This document shows, in pieces, positions 16,135 through 24,394 of a stretch of DNA of 64,000 nt. The number at the start of each line of letters is the position of its first letter. Position 1 is the stretch's first letter. Under the pieces are notes generated by a model, which was given only the letters and a program-made list of their open reading frames with translations, was not told where the DNA came from and searched no databases. Made by a program: the position numbers and the translations under genes. Origin of the DNA: Streptomyces canus. Its GTDB lineage: Bacteria; Actinomycetota; Actinomycetes; Streptomycetales; Streptomycetaceae. The DNA lies in contig NZ_KQ948666.1 of NCBI RefSeq assembly GCF_001514145.1, positions 204,466 through 268,465 of the forward strand, written 5' to 3'.

Positions 16135-17949
16135 TCACTTTGCGAACGCCGTCATGAAGCGGTCGCGGAACTTGTCCATGCCCCACTCGGGCGCGTTGTC
16201 GGCGGGCTTGAGGCCGTCCGTCCACTTCCAGTCGTCGACCCGGTCCAGCACCTTCGGGTCCTTGGCGACGATCGTGATCGGCACGTCCCTGCTGGTGGAT
16301 CCCTTGGTGACGGTCGGGACGGGCTGGTGGTCACCGAGGAAGACCAGGACCGTGTTCTCGTCGCCGTAGCGCTGCATCCACTGGGTCAGGCTGTCCACGG
16401 AGTACTGGATGGCCTTGCGGTACTCGGTGCGCACCCGGTCCTGGCTCTTCCAGACCTCCGTCGGGTTCGTGCCCTCCTTCTTGATCTGCTCGAAGACGGA
16501 GCCGTCACCGAGGTCGTTCCAGTCGATCGTGTGGGCGATCGGCGACCACGGGTTGTGACTGGACGCCAGGATGATCTCCGCCATGATCGGGTCACGGTTC
16601 TTCTTGCCGTGCTCCAGCTTCTGGAAGGCCTCCAGGCTGAACTGGTCCGGCACGGGCGTCCAGCTGAAGTACGGACCCTTGTAGCCGAGGTGCGTGGAGT
16701 CGTAGATGTGGTCGAGACCGAAGTACTTGCCCTCGGGCCACGACTTGCGCACGCCCGGCACGATGCCCACCGTGCGCCAGTCACCGGTCTTCTGGAAGTA
16801 GCTGGTGAGGGTCGCGCGGTCACTGGAGGTGAGGTTCAGGTACCGCTGCTGGTTCTTGACCCACAGGCCGGACAGGAACGTGGAGTGCGCCATCCAGCTG
16901 CCGGCGCCCGTCACGGGGGACTGAAGCCAGCCGCTGCGCGACGCGAAGCCCGCCGCCTTGAGCGTCGCGTCGCCCTTCTTCAGCGTCGCGTCCATCTCCG
17001 GTGCCATCGCCGGGTCGTCGATCGCCACCCGGCCGTAGCTCTCGATGAAGGTGAACAGGACGTCCTTGCCGCGCAGCCCGGTCAGGAGCTGGTCGGGAGG
17101 GGTGGCGGCGAAGGCGTCGACGGCGGACTGCTTCTCGAAGACCTCGGCGTCGCCCAGTCCGTTGCGGATGTTCTGGACCCGGTTGGCGAGGAATCCGGTG
17201 TAGCCCTTGGTGGCGAAGGCGACCCCGCCGAACTGCACGCCGAGGTTGAAGCAGGTGATCCACACGGTTCCGAGGACGAGTGTGGTGAGAACCGCCCGGG
17301 GGCGGTGCCGGGACATGACGTTCGTCAACCGCACCACCGCGAGCGTGCACAGCACGAGGACCGCGATGAACAGGATGATCACCCCGGCGATCGCGAGCAC
17401 CTCGCCCGTGCGCCCGAACGACTCCCGCAGCCAGTCCGTCGCGTTGCCCAGCATGATCCAGTCGAACACCAGGTCGAACGGCCGGGCCATGGTCTGGCGG
17501 AATCCCATGTCCATCAGCTTCAGGAGGGTGAGCACCCCGATGAACAGCCCGAAGAACACCGCCGCGATCCGGCGGACCTTCGGGGGCAGCACCAGCAGGA
17601 CGGCCGCGAGGACGATCGCCTCGACGGGGAGCCGCAGGAACGCCTGGAGGTCCATGCGGTCGAGCCGGGCGGGGGAGAGCAGCACGACCAGCAGCAGAAG
17701 CCCGGCCAGCACGGTCGTCCCCACGGACACCCCACGGGCCGTACGGGGATAGCGGCGGCGCCAGCCGAACCATCCGGGGCGTGGGGAGTCGCCGGTCTCG
17801 GAGGTCTCGGCGGCTTGAGTGTTCTCGGCCGCCCCAGCCTCCTCTACGACCTCCTCCGTCACTCCTTCCCCCGTCGCACCCCCACCATCCGCTTCCGCCT
17901 CGCCCCCAGTGGTACCCGGCAGTTGACGAGAACGAGTGAAGAGCGACAC
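16135..17949 (-). CDS. LTA-synthase-like membrane sulfatase / phosphoglycerol transferase
   Basis: A 604-residue membrane protein. Residues 1-60 form an acidic, Gly/Glu/Thr-rich cytoplasmic tail; five hydrophobic helices follow (about 75-93, 103-117, 120-140, 170-200 and 215-235); the extracytoplasmic C-terminal half is a sulfatase-fold domain with VLFTFIESYGR near residue 295 (a Glu-Ser pair where LTA synthases carry Glu-Thr) and the metal-binding VFLGDHQPVP near residue 545. LtaS-type enzymes transfer phosphoglycerol onto lipid anchors or sugars; the exact substrate here is unknown. The GTG at 17949 has GGAAGG ahead of it and is preferred to an ATG at 18039 whose extension is not protein-like. 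It is followed 100 bp downstream by paaK but is probably a separate unit. Confidence 0.82.
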   Translation of the reverse strand: MSLFTRSRQLPGTTGGEAEADGGGATGEGVTEEVVEEAGAAENTQAAETSETGDSPRPGWFGWRRRYPRTARGVSVGTTVLAGLLLLVVLLSPARLDRMDLQAFLRLPVEAIVLAAVLLVLPPKVRRIAAVFFGLFIGVLTLLKLMDMGFRQTMARPFDLVFDWIMLGNATDWLRESFGRTGEVLAIAGVIILFIAVLVLCTLAVVRLTNVMSRHRPRAVLTTLVLGTVWITCFNLGVQFGGVAFATKGYTGFLANRVQNIRNGLGDAEVFEKQSAVDAFAATPPDQLLTGLRGKDVLFTFIESYGRVAIDDPAMAPEMDATLKKGDATLKAAGFASRSGWLQSPVTGAGSWMAHSTFLSGLWVKNQQRYLNLTSSDRATLTSYFQKTGDWRTVGIVPGVRKSWPEGKYFGLDHIYDSTHLGYKGPYFSWTPVPDQFSLEAFQKLEHGKKNRDPIMAEIILASSHNPWSPIAHTIDWNDLGDGSVFEQIKKEGTNPTEVWKSQDRVRTEYRKAIQYSVDSLTQWMQRYGDENTVLVFLGDHQPVPTVTKGSTSRDVPITIVAKDPKVLDRVDDWKWTDGLKPADNAPEWGMDKFRDRFMTAFAK

Positions 17950-18093
17950 CCGGTGGTCCTTCCGTGCGGTCTTGCTGTGACGTGCGGTCCTGCAGTGACG
18001 GCATGACGAACAGGGCCCGCTGACCGAGCCTGCCACCACCAGTACGTTCGCACGTCACGTTCGGTTCAATCGCACGGGGCCGGGATCCGGCCG

Positions 18094-19707
18094 TCACCCG
18101 TCCGCCGCCACCGCCACCTTCTGCGCCCACCGATAGTCCGCCTTGCCGCTCGGAGACCGGCGGATGGACTGAGCGATCACCAGCTGGCGCGGCACCTTGT
18201 ACCCCGCGAGCCGCTCCCGGCAGTGGCTCTGCAGGTCGTCCAGGGACATCCGCACCGCTCCCTCGCGCAACTGCACGACGGCCGCCACATGGTGCCCCCA
18301 CTTCACGTCCGGCACCCCGGCCACGAGCGCGTCGTACACATCGGGATGTGCCTTGAGCGCCTGCTCGACCTCCTCCGGGTACACCTTCTCGCCGCCCGTG
18401 TTGATGCACTGCGAGCCCCTCCCGAGGACGGTGACGACCCCCTCCTCGTCGACGGTGGCCATGTCCCCGAGCAGCACCCACCGCTCGCCGTCCTTCTCGA
18501 AGAAGGTGTCGGCGGTTTTCCGCGGGTCGTTGTAGTAGCCGAGCGGCACATGGCCGCACTGGGCGACCCGGCCCACCTCGCCCACGGCCACCGGCTCGTG
18601 CGTGGCCGGATCGACCACCTGGGTGCGGGAGTTCACCCGGACGCGGAAGCCGCGCTCGGGGCCGGAGTCCTCCGTCGCCGTCCCGTTGAATCCGGACTCG
18701 GAGGAGCCGAAGTTGTCGAGCAGCATGGCGTTCGGGACGAGTGCCCGGAACTGCCGGCTCACCGTGTCCGACATGATCGCGCCGGACGAGGACACGCTGA
18801 ACACCGACGACATGTCGGTGCCCTTCATCGGGCCCTCCAGCGCGTCGATGAGCGGCCGCAGCATCGCGTCACCCACCAGCGACATGGCGCTGACCTTCTC
18901 CCGCTCCACGGTCCGCAGCACTTCCTCCGGCACGAACTTGCGGTGCAGCACGACCCGTTGGCCGAAGTTGAAGCCGATGAGGGAGGTCAGCGTGGAGGTG
19001 CCGTGCATCAGCGGGGGCGTGGGGAAGAAGGTGATCCCCGCCCCGCCCGCGGCGACCCGCTCGGCGAGCTCCTCGGGCCGCTTGACCGGCTCCCCGGTGG
19101 GCGCGCCTCCGCCCAACCCCGAGAAGAACAGGTCCTCCTGACGCCACATCACACCCTTGGGCATCCCGGTGGTGCCGCCGGTGTAGATGATGAACTGGTC
19201 GTCGGGCGAACGCGCCGGGAACCCGCGCTCGGGTGACCCGGAAGCCTCGGCGTCCGTGAACGGCACCGCCGGCAGCTCGTCCGGCTCGGCGGCCCCGACC
19301 CGCACCAGCTGCCGCAGCCGTTCCACCTGCGGCAGCGCGGCCGCCACCCGGTCCGTGAACTCGGCGTCGAAGACCAGCCCCACCAGATCGGCGTCCCGGT
19401 AGAGATAGACGAGCTCTTCCTCCACGTAGCGGTAGTTGACGTTGACCGGGACGATCCGTGCCTTCAGGCAGCCCAGCAGCGTCTGCAGGTACTCCACTCC
19501 GTTGTAGAGGTGCAGCCCGACGTGCTCACCGGGACGTACTCCGCTGTCGATCATATGGTGGCCGATGCGATTGGCCGCGGCGTCCAGTTCCGCGTACGTC
19601 AGCCTGCGCTCCGCACCCGTACCGGGAATGTCGATGTACGCGAGCGCCTCACGGTCCGGCACCACGTCGACGACGGACTCGAACAGGTCGGCAAGGTTGT
19701 ACTCCAC
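18094..19707 (-). CDS. Acyl-CoA synthetase (FadD family)
   Basis: A 537-residue AMP-forming CoA ligase. Motifs: P-loop IIYTGGTTGMPKGVMW (residues 173-188; the second position is Gly instead of the usual Ser), FGSSESG at the adenine site, LLGDMATVDEEG and LGRGSQCINTGGEKVYPEE in the hinge/A8 region, and a C-terminal SPSGKADYRWA with the catalytic Lys. The TGGTTGMPKGV variant with a long insert is typical of the FadD17/FadD19-like group that activates steroid side chains and other bulky acids in mycobacteria and rhodococci; that assignment is inference. It is divergent from the crotonase/DUF35/thiolase operon across 176 bp carrying a shared operator. Confidence 0.9.
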   Translation of the reverse strand: MEYNLADLFESVVDVVPDREALAYIDIPGTGAERRLTYAELDAAANRIGHHMIDSGVRPGEHVGLHLYNGVEYLQTLLGCLKARIVPVNVNYRYVEEELVYLYRDADLVGLVFDAEFTDRVAAALPQVERLRQLVRVGAAEPDELPAVPFTDAEASGSPERGFPARSPDDQFIIYTGGTTGMPKGVMWRQEDLFFSGLGGGAPTGEPVKRPEELAERVAAGGAGITFFPTPPLMHGTSTLTSLIGFNFGQRVVLHRKFVPEEVLRTVEREKVSAMSLVGDAMLRPLIDALEGPMKGTDMSSVFSVSSSGAIMSDTVSRQFRALVPNAMLLDNFGSSESGFNGTATEDSGPERGFRVRVNSRTQVVDPATHEPVAVGEVGRVAQCGHVPLGYYNDPRKTADTFFEKDGERWVLLGDMATVDEEGVVTVLGRGSQCINTGGEKVYPEEVEQALKAHPDVYDALVAGVPDVKWGHHVAAVVQLREGAVRMSLDDLQSHCRERLAGYKVPRQLVIAQSIRRSPSGKADYRWAQKVAVAADG

Positions 19708-19799
19708 CGCTCCTCCTGACCCAACACGGCCTGCTTCTCCGATGGTTCGCCGGTCATCAGAGCAAAGGGCGGCGTGACTGTGAAGGGTTCGCGCGAAGA

Positions 19800-19824
19800 A
19801 ATCTGACTGACTGTCAGAAAACTC
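19800..19824 (+). promoter_or_regulatory. Operator in the FadD / crotonase divergent promoter
   Basis: CTGAC-TGACT-GTCAG (19803-19817) is a perfect 5-base-arm inverted repeat inside a block AATCTGAC-N6-TCAGAAAA that also occurs at 8062-8087. It lies 60-85 bp upstream of the crotonase start and about 95 bp upstream of the FadD start. One TetR-like regulator could coordinate both acyl-CoA loci. Confidence 0.6.
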
Positions 19825-19883
19825 TTGAAGTGCGTCGGCGCCTCCTGCAACCTGTTCTCGTTCTGGCAGAGGGGAGACGGGCG

Positions 19884-20684
19884 ATGGGTGGGACGGAACA
19901 CCTCAACATCCAGCGCGAGGGCGCCACACTGGTGCTCACGCTCAACAGGCCGGAGGCGAAGAACGCGCTCTCGTTGCCGATGCTGGTCGGCCTCTACGAC
20001 GGCTGGCTGGAGGCGGACGCGGACGACTCGATCCGCTCGGTCGTCTTCACCGGCGCGGGCGACTCGTTCTGCGCCGGCATGGACCTCAAGGCCCTCGCGG
20101 GCAAGGGCACCGGCGGCGAGCAGTACCGGGACCGGCTGACCGCCGACCCGGACCTGCACTGGAAGGCGATGCTGCGGCACCACCGCCCCCGCAAGCCGGT
20201 GATCGCGGCGGTCGAGGGCTACTGCGTCGCGGGCGGCACGGAGATGCTCCAGGGCACCGACATCCGGGTCGCCGGCGAGTCCGCGACCTTCGGCCTCTTC
20301 GAGGTCAAGCGCGGCCTGTTCCCGATCGGCGGCTCCACGGTCCGGTTGCAACGCCAGATCCCGCGCACCCACGCGCTGGAGATGCTGCTCACCGGCCGCC
20401 CGTACACCGCACGCGAGGCCGCCGGCATCGGCCTGATCGGTCACGTCGTCCCGGACGGCACGGCACTCACCAAGGCCCTGGAGATCGCCGAACTGATCAA
20501 CGCCTGCGGCCCGCTCGCGGTGGAGGCGGTGAAGGCCTCGGTCTACGAGACCGCCGAGACGACCGAGACCGAGGGCCTGGCCGCCGAACTCAAGCGCGGC
20601 TGGCCGATCTTCGACACCGCCGACGCGAAGGAGGGTGCCCGCGCCTTCGCGGAGAAGCGGCAGCCCGTTTACCGGCGCGCGTAA
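19884..20684 (+). CDS. Enoyl-CoA hydratase/isomerase (crotonase) family protein
   Basis: A 266-residue crotonase-fold protein of normal length. The first oxyanion-hole element is SFCAGMDLKAL (residues 61-71) and the second is EGYCVAGGTEMLQGTDIRVA (111-130). One of the two usual catalytic Glu residues is kept (Glu120 in GGTEM); the position of the second, near residue 140, is not clear, so hydratase versus isomerase or hydrolase activity is open. The ATG at 19884 has a GGGGAGA ribosome site 8 bases upstream. It heads a gene set continuing with a DUF35 protein and two thiolases. Confidence 0.88.
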   Translation: MGGTEHLNIQREGATLVLTLNRPEAKNALSLPMLVGLYDGWLEADADDSIRSVVFTGAGDSFCAGMDLKALAGKGTGGEQYRDRLTADPDLHWKAMLRHHRPRKPVIAAVEGYCVAGGTEMLQGTDIRVAGESATFGLFEVKRGLFPIGGSTVRLQRQIPRTHALEMLLTGRPYTAREAAGIGLIGHVVPDGTALTKALEIAELINACGPLAVEAVKASVYETAETTETEGLAAELKRGWPIFDTADAKEGARAFAEKRQPVYRRA

Positions 20685-20730
20685 GCGATGTCGTCGCAGG
20701 TGCGTCGGACACTGCGGGCCGTCGGTGGCC

Positions 20731-20770
20731 GGTCGCGCAGTTCCCCGCGCCCATGGGGCGCGTTGCACCG
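20731..20770 (+). repeat. Dispersed Streptomyces GCGCAGTTCCCCGCGCCC element
   Basis: In the 142-bp gap between the crotonase and DUF35 genes sits GTCGCGCAGTTCCCCGCGCC and its hairpin half CGCGCCC-atg-GGGCGCG (20746-20762). From memory, the string TCGCGCAGTTCCCCGCGCCC is a very common intergenic element in Streptomyces genomes. Its hairpin could attenuate transcription between the first and second genes of the operon. Confidence 0.55.
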
Positions 20771-20826
20771 CCGAGCCACCGTCCGCCCACCCACGCGCGT
20801 CCGTCCTCGAAGGAGGCACGCCCTCG

Positions 20827-21768
20827 ATGCCCGAAGTACTCAAAGCCCCCCTGGTCGTCGAATTCCCCTTCACCCGGTCCCTCGGCCCCGTCCAGAGCGC
20901 CTTCCTGACCGGCCTGCGCGAGCGCCTCGTCCTCGGCGTGAAGACCCGCGACGGCCGCACCTTGGTCCCGCCCGTCGAGTACGACCCCGTCACCGCCGAG
21001 GAGATCCGCGACCTCGTCCACGTGGGCACCACCGGCACCGTCACCACCTGGGCCTGGAACCACGAACCCCGTCGCGGTCAGCCGCTGGACACGCCCTTCG
21101 CCTGGGTCCTGGTGAAGCTGGACGGCGCCGACACCGCCCTGCTGCACGCCCTCGACGCCCCCGGCCCCGACGCCGTCCGCACCGGCATGCGCGTCCGGAT
21201 CCGCTGGACGGAGGAACGCTGCGGCGCCATCACGGACATCGCCTGCTTCGAGCCGTACGACGGAGACGATTCCGTTGTCACCGTCCACGCGGGCGAGTTC
21301 GAGGACCCCGTCCACGGCATCGTCGCCCAGGCCCGTCTCGACTACACCTACTCACCGGGCCGCGCCCAGACCGCCTACATCAACGCCCTCGCCGAACACC
21401 GCGCCGTCGGCGAGCGCTGCCCGGCCTGCCGCAAGGTGTACGTCCCGCCGAGGGGTGCCTGCCCCACATGTGGGGTGGCCACATCGGAACAGGTGGAAGT
21501 GGGTCCTGCCGGCACCGTGACCACCTTCTGCATCGTCAACATCAAGGCGAAGAACCTGGACATCGAAGTGCCGTACGTCTACGCCCACATCGCCCTCGAC
21601 GGCGCCGACCTCGCGCTGCACGGCCGGATCGGCGGCATCCCGTACGACCAGGTGCGCATGGGCCTCAGGGTCGAGCCGGTGTGGAGCGAGGGTGGCCGCT
21701 ACCCGGACCACTACCGGCCGACCGGCGAACCCGACGCGGACTACGAGACGTACAAGGAGCTCCTGTGA
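20827..21768 (+). CDS. Zn-ribbon / OB-fold protein (DUF35), tandem
   Basis: A 313-residue protein with two OB-fold halves, a duplicated DUF35 arrangement. The C-terminal half carries the rubredoxin-like zinc ribbon CPACRKVYVPPRGACPTC with Cys198, Cys201, Cys212 and Cys215. DUF35 proteins are the partners of SCP2-thiolase-like enzymes: in steroid side-chain degradation the DUF35 part of ChsH2 binds Ltp2 to form a retro-aldolase. Here it directly precedes two such thiolase-like genes and overlaps the first by 4 bases, so a thiolase-DUF35 complex is strongly suggested. The ATG 20827 start is fixed by conserved N-terminal sequence and the intergenic hairpin upstream. Confidence 0.88.
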   Translation: MPEVLKAPLVVEFPFTRSLGPVQSAFLTGLRERLVLGVKTRDGRTLVPPVEYDPVTAEEIRDLVHVGTTGTVTTWAWNHEPRRGQPLDTPFAWVLVKLDGADTALLHALDAPGPDAVRTGMRVRIRWTEERCGAITDIACFEPYDGDDSVVTVHAGEFEDPVHGIVAQARLDYTYSPGRAQTAYINALAEHRAVGERCPACRKVYVPPRGACPTCGVATSEQVEVGPAGTVTTFCIVNIKAKNLDIEVPYVYAHIALDGADLALHGRIGGIPYDQVRMGLRVEPVWSEGGRYPDHYRPTGEPDADYETYKELL

Positions 21769-22829
21769 CCAGTGACGCAGCCCCGGAGCCCCGCGACATC
21801 GCCGTCGTGGCCTTCGCCCAGTCCGACACCCTGCGCTCCACCGCGGAAGTCTCCGAGGTGGAGATGCTCATGCCGGTCCTGCACGACGTCATCGCGCAGA
21901 CCGGTCTGAAGGCCGCCGACATCGGCTTCACCTGCTCCGGTTCCTGCGACTACCTCGCCGGCCGTGCCTTCTCCTTCACCCTGGCCCTGGACGGTGTGGG
22001 CGCCTGGCCGCCCATCTCCGAGTCGCACGTCGAGATGGACGGGGCCTGGGCCCTGTACGAGGCGTGGACCAAGCTGCTGTCCGGGGACGCCGACACCGCG
22101 CTGGTGTACGCGTACGGCAAGTCCTCACCCGGCTCCCTGCGCGACGTGCTCACCCGGCAGCTCGACCCGTACTACGTCGCCCCCCTGTGGCCCGACTCCG
22201 TCGCCCTCGCCGCCCTCCAGGCCCAGGCGCTGATCGACGCGGGCGACACGGACGAACCCGAGCTGGCGGCCATCGGTGCCCGGAGCCGCGCGACCGACAA
22301 CCCGCGCGCACAGCTCAAAGGGCCTGTACCGCAGGGGGACTACCTCGTACGACCACTGCGCACCGGCGACTGCCCGCCCATCGGCGACGGGGCCGCCGCC
22401 GTGGTCCTCGCGGCGGGGGAGCGAGCCAGGGAGCTGTGCGAGCGCCCCGCCTGGATCCGCGGGATCGACCACCGCATCGAGGCGCACTCGCTCGGCGTCC
22501 GCGACCTCACCGACTCGCCCTCCGCCCGCCTGGCGGCCGAGCGGGCCGGGGCCTTCGAACGGCCCGTGGACACCGCCGAGCTGCACGCGCCGTTCACCTC
22601 GCAGGAAGTCGTCCTGCGCAGGGCGCTGCGGCTCGGTGACGACGTCAGCGTCAATCCGTCCGGCGGCGCCCTCGCCGCCAACCCGATGATGGCCGCCGGC
22701 CTCGCCCGCATCGGCGAGGCCGCCGCCCGGATCCACCGGGGCGAGTCCGACCGGGCCCTCGCCCACGCCACCTCCGGACCCTGTCTCCAACAGAACCTGG
22801 TCGCCGTACTCGAAGGGGATCCACGATGA
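21765..22829 (+). CDS. Thiolase-like lipid-transfer protein (Ltp type), first copy
   Basis: A 354-residue thiolase-superfamily protein. GTG start overlaps the DUF35 stop; its own stop overlaps the next ATG (ATGA), so translation of the three genes is coupled. Compared with SCP2 thiolases, the nucleophilic Cys position (N-N-C-S-T-G-S-T-A-L in the classic enzyme) reads E-M-D-G-A-W-A-L here, with Glu90 at the Cys site, so ordinary Claisen thiolysis is not expected. The C-terminal NPSGGALAANPMMAAGLARIGEAA glycine motif is kept (in pieces around residue 295-318). Such Cys-less Ltp proteins act as aldolases when bound to DUF35 partners. Confidence 0.85.
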   Translation: MTSDAAPEPRDIAVVAFAQSDTLRSTAEVSEVEMLMPVLHDVIAQTGLKAADIGFTCSGSCDYLAGRAFSFTLALDGVGAWPPISESHVEMDGAWALYEAWTKLLSGDADTALVYAYGKSSPGSLRDVLTRQLDPYYVAPLWPDSVALAALQAQALIDAGDTDEPELAAIGARSRATDNPRAQLKGPVPQGDYLVRPLRTGDCPPIGDGAAAVVLAAGERARELCERPAWIRGIDHRIEAHSLGVRDLTDSPSARLAAERAGAFERPVDTAELHAPFTSQEVVLRRALRLGDDVSVNPSGGALAANPMMAAGLARIGEAAARIHRGESDRALAHATSGPCLQQNLVAVLEGDPR

Positions 22830-23992
22830 GCAAGGAGCCCGTGGCCGTCGTAGGGATCGGCCAGACCAAGCATGTCGCGGCCCGCCGGGACGTGTCGATC
22901 GCCGGACTCGTCCGGGAGGCGGCCCGACGGGCGCTCGACGACGCCGAGCTGACCTGGGCCGACATCGACGCCGTGGTGATCGGCAAGGCGCCCGACTTCT
23001 TCGAGGGCGTCATGATGCCGGAGCTGTACCTGGCCGACGCGCTCGGCGCGGTGGGCAAGCCGATGCTGCGGGTGCACACGGCGGGCAGCGTCGGCGGCTC
23101 CACGGCGCTGGTCGCCGCGAACCTGGTGGCGGCCAGGGTGCACTCCACCGTCCTCACCCTCGCCTTCGAGAAACAGTCCGAGTCCAACGCCATGTGGGGC
23201 CTCTCCCTGCCGATCCCCTTCCAGCAACCCCTGCTCGCCGGAGCCGGCGGCTTCTTCGCACCGCATGTGCGCGCGTACATGCGGCGCACCGGCGCGCCCG
23301 ACACGGTCGGGTCCCTGGTGGCGTACAAGGACCGTCGCAACGCGCTCAAGAACCCGTACGCGCATCTGCACGAGCACGACATCACGCTGGAGAAGGTCCA
23401 GGCCTCGCCCATGCTCTGGGACCCGATCCGCTACTCCGAGACCTGCCCGTCCTCGGACGGCGCCTGCGCGATGGTGCTCACCGACCGGGCGGGCGCCGCG
23501 CGGGCGCCCCGGCCGCCGGCCTGGATGCTGGGCGGCGCCATGCGCAGCGAGCCGACGCTCTTCGCGGGCAAGGACGCCGTGTCGCCCCAGGCGGGCAAGG
23601 ACTGCGCGGCCGACGTGTACCGGCAGGCCGGGATCGCCGACCCGCGCCGGGACATCGACGCCGTCGAGATGTACGTGCCGTTCTCCTGGTACGAGCCCAT
23701 GTGGCTGGAGAACCTCGGCTTCGCCGACGAGGGCGAGGGCTGGAAGCTCACCGAGGCCGGCGTCACCGAGCTGGACGGGGATCTGCCCGTCAACATGTCG
23801 GGCGGCGTGCTGTCCACCAACCCGATCGGCGCCTCCGGCATGATCCGCTTCGCGGAGGCCGCGCTCCAGGCACGCGGACAGGCCGGGGAACACCAGGTGG
23901 AGGGCGCCCGCAGGGTGCTCGGGCACGCCTACGGCGGCGGATCCCAGTTCTTCTCCATGTGGCTCGTGGGGTCTGAGCCCCCTGATGCGTGA
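22826..23992 (+). CDS. Thiolase-like lipid-transfer protein (Ltp type), second copy
   Basis: A 388-residue thiolase-superfamily protein, last of the coupled trio. The N-terminal GIGQTK motif (residues 10-15) and the C-terminal NMSGGVLSTNPIGASGM are conserved. The usual nucleophile motif reads HTAGSVGGSTAL (84-95), with Ser88 in place of Cys. The C-terminal catalytic region reads GHAYGGGSQFFSMW. With the first copy it probably forms a heteromeric thiolase-like enzyme on the DUF35 scaffold. The likely reaction, by analogy with Ltp2-ChsH2, is retro-aldol cleavage of a branched beta-hydroxyacyl-CoA made by the crotonase; this is inference. Confidence 0.87.
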   Translation: MSKEPVAVVGIGQTKHVAARRDVSIAGLVREAARRALDDAELTWADIDAVVIGKAPDFFEGVMMPELYLADALGAVGKPMLRVHTAGSVGGSTALVAANLVAARVHSTVLTLAFEKQSESNAMWGLSLPIPFQQPLLAGAGGFFAPHVRAYMRRTGAPDTVGSLVAYKDRRNALKNPYAHLHEHDITLEKVQASPMLWDPIRYSETCPSSDGACAMVLTDRAGAARAPRPPAWMLGGAMRSEPTLFAGKDAVSPQAGKDCAADVYRQAGIADPRRDIDAVEMYVPFSWYEPMWLENLGFADEGEGWKLTEAGVTELDGDLPVNMSGGVLSTNPIGASGMIRFAEAALQARGQAGEHQVEGARRVLGHAYGGGSQFFSMWLVGSEPPDA

Positions 23993-24087
23993 ATTGACTC
24001 CTGAAAGGTCCCCCTCACGTGGCCTGTCGGCGGTCGGGCACGATCGCTAGGCTGGCCGCGGACGACGCAATCGGGAGGAGCACGGAC

Positions 24088-24330
24088 GTGGCCGAGACCA
24101 TCATCCAGCAGCAGCCGCTCATGGGCTGGGAGAAGCCGGAGCTGGACCTGAGCAACGCCGATTGGCACTCGAGCAGCCGCGGTCTGGGGGATGTCCAGAT
24201 CGCCTTCGTCGAGGGGTTCATCGCGATGCGCAACAGCGGCCGCCCTGAGAGCCCTTCCCTGATCTTCACCCCCGCGGAATGGGGCGCGTTCGTGTCAGGG
24301 GCGCGGGAAGGAGAGTTCGACCTCACCTGA
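24088..24330 (+). CDS. DUF397 domain-containing protein
   Basis: An 80-residue DUF397 protein, a family of small actinobacterial proteins normally paired with XRE-type BldB/WhiJ-like regulators and involved in development or antibiotic control. Recognisable parts are LSNADWHSSSRG near residue 21, IAFVEGFIAMRNS and the C-terminal IFTPAEWGAFVSGAREGEFDL. The GTG start at 24088 is supported by the strong GGGAGGAG site 7 bases upstream. Unusually, no XRE partner gene is adjacent, so it may work with a regulator elsewhere. Confidence 0.88.
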   Translation: MAETIIQQQPLMGWEKPELDLSNADWHSSSRGLGDVQIAFVEGFIAMRNSGRPESPSLIFTPAEWGAFVSGAREGEFDLT

Positions 24331-24394
24331 GGGTGAGCTCAAAGGGGCCCTGGCCCACGTGTTAATGGATGCGGCGGAACCTATCATTAGCCGC

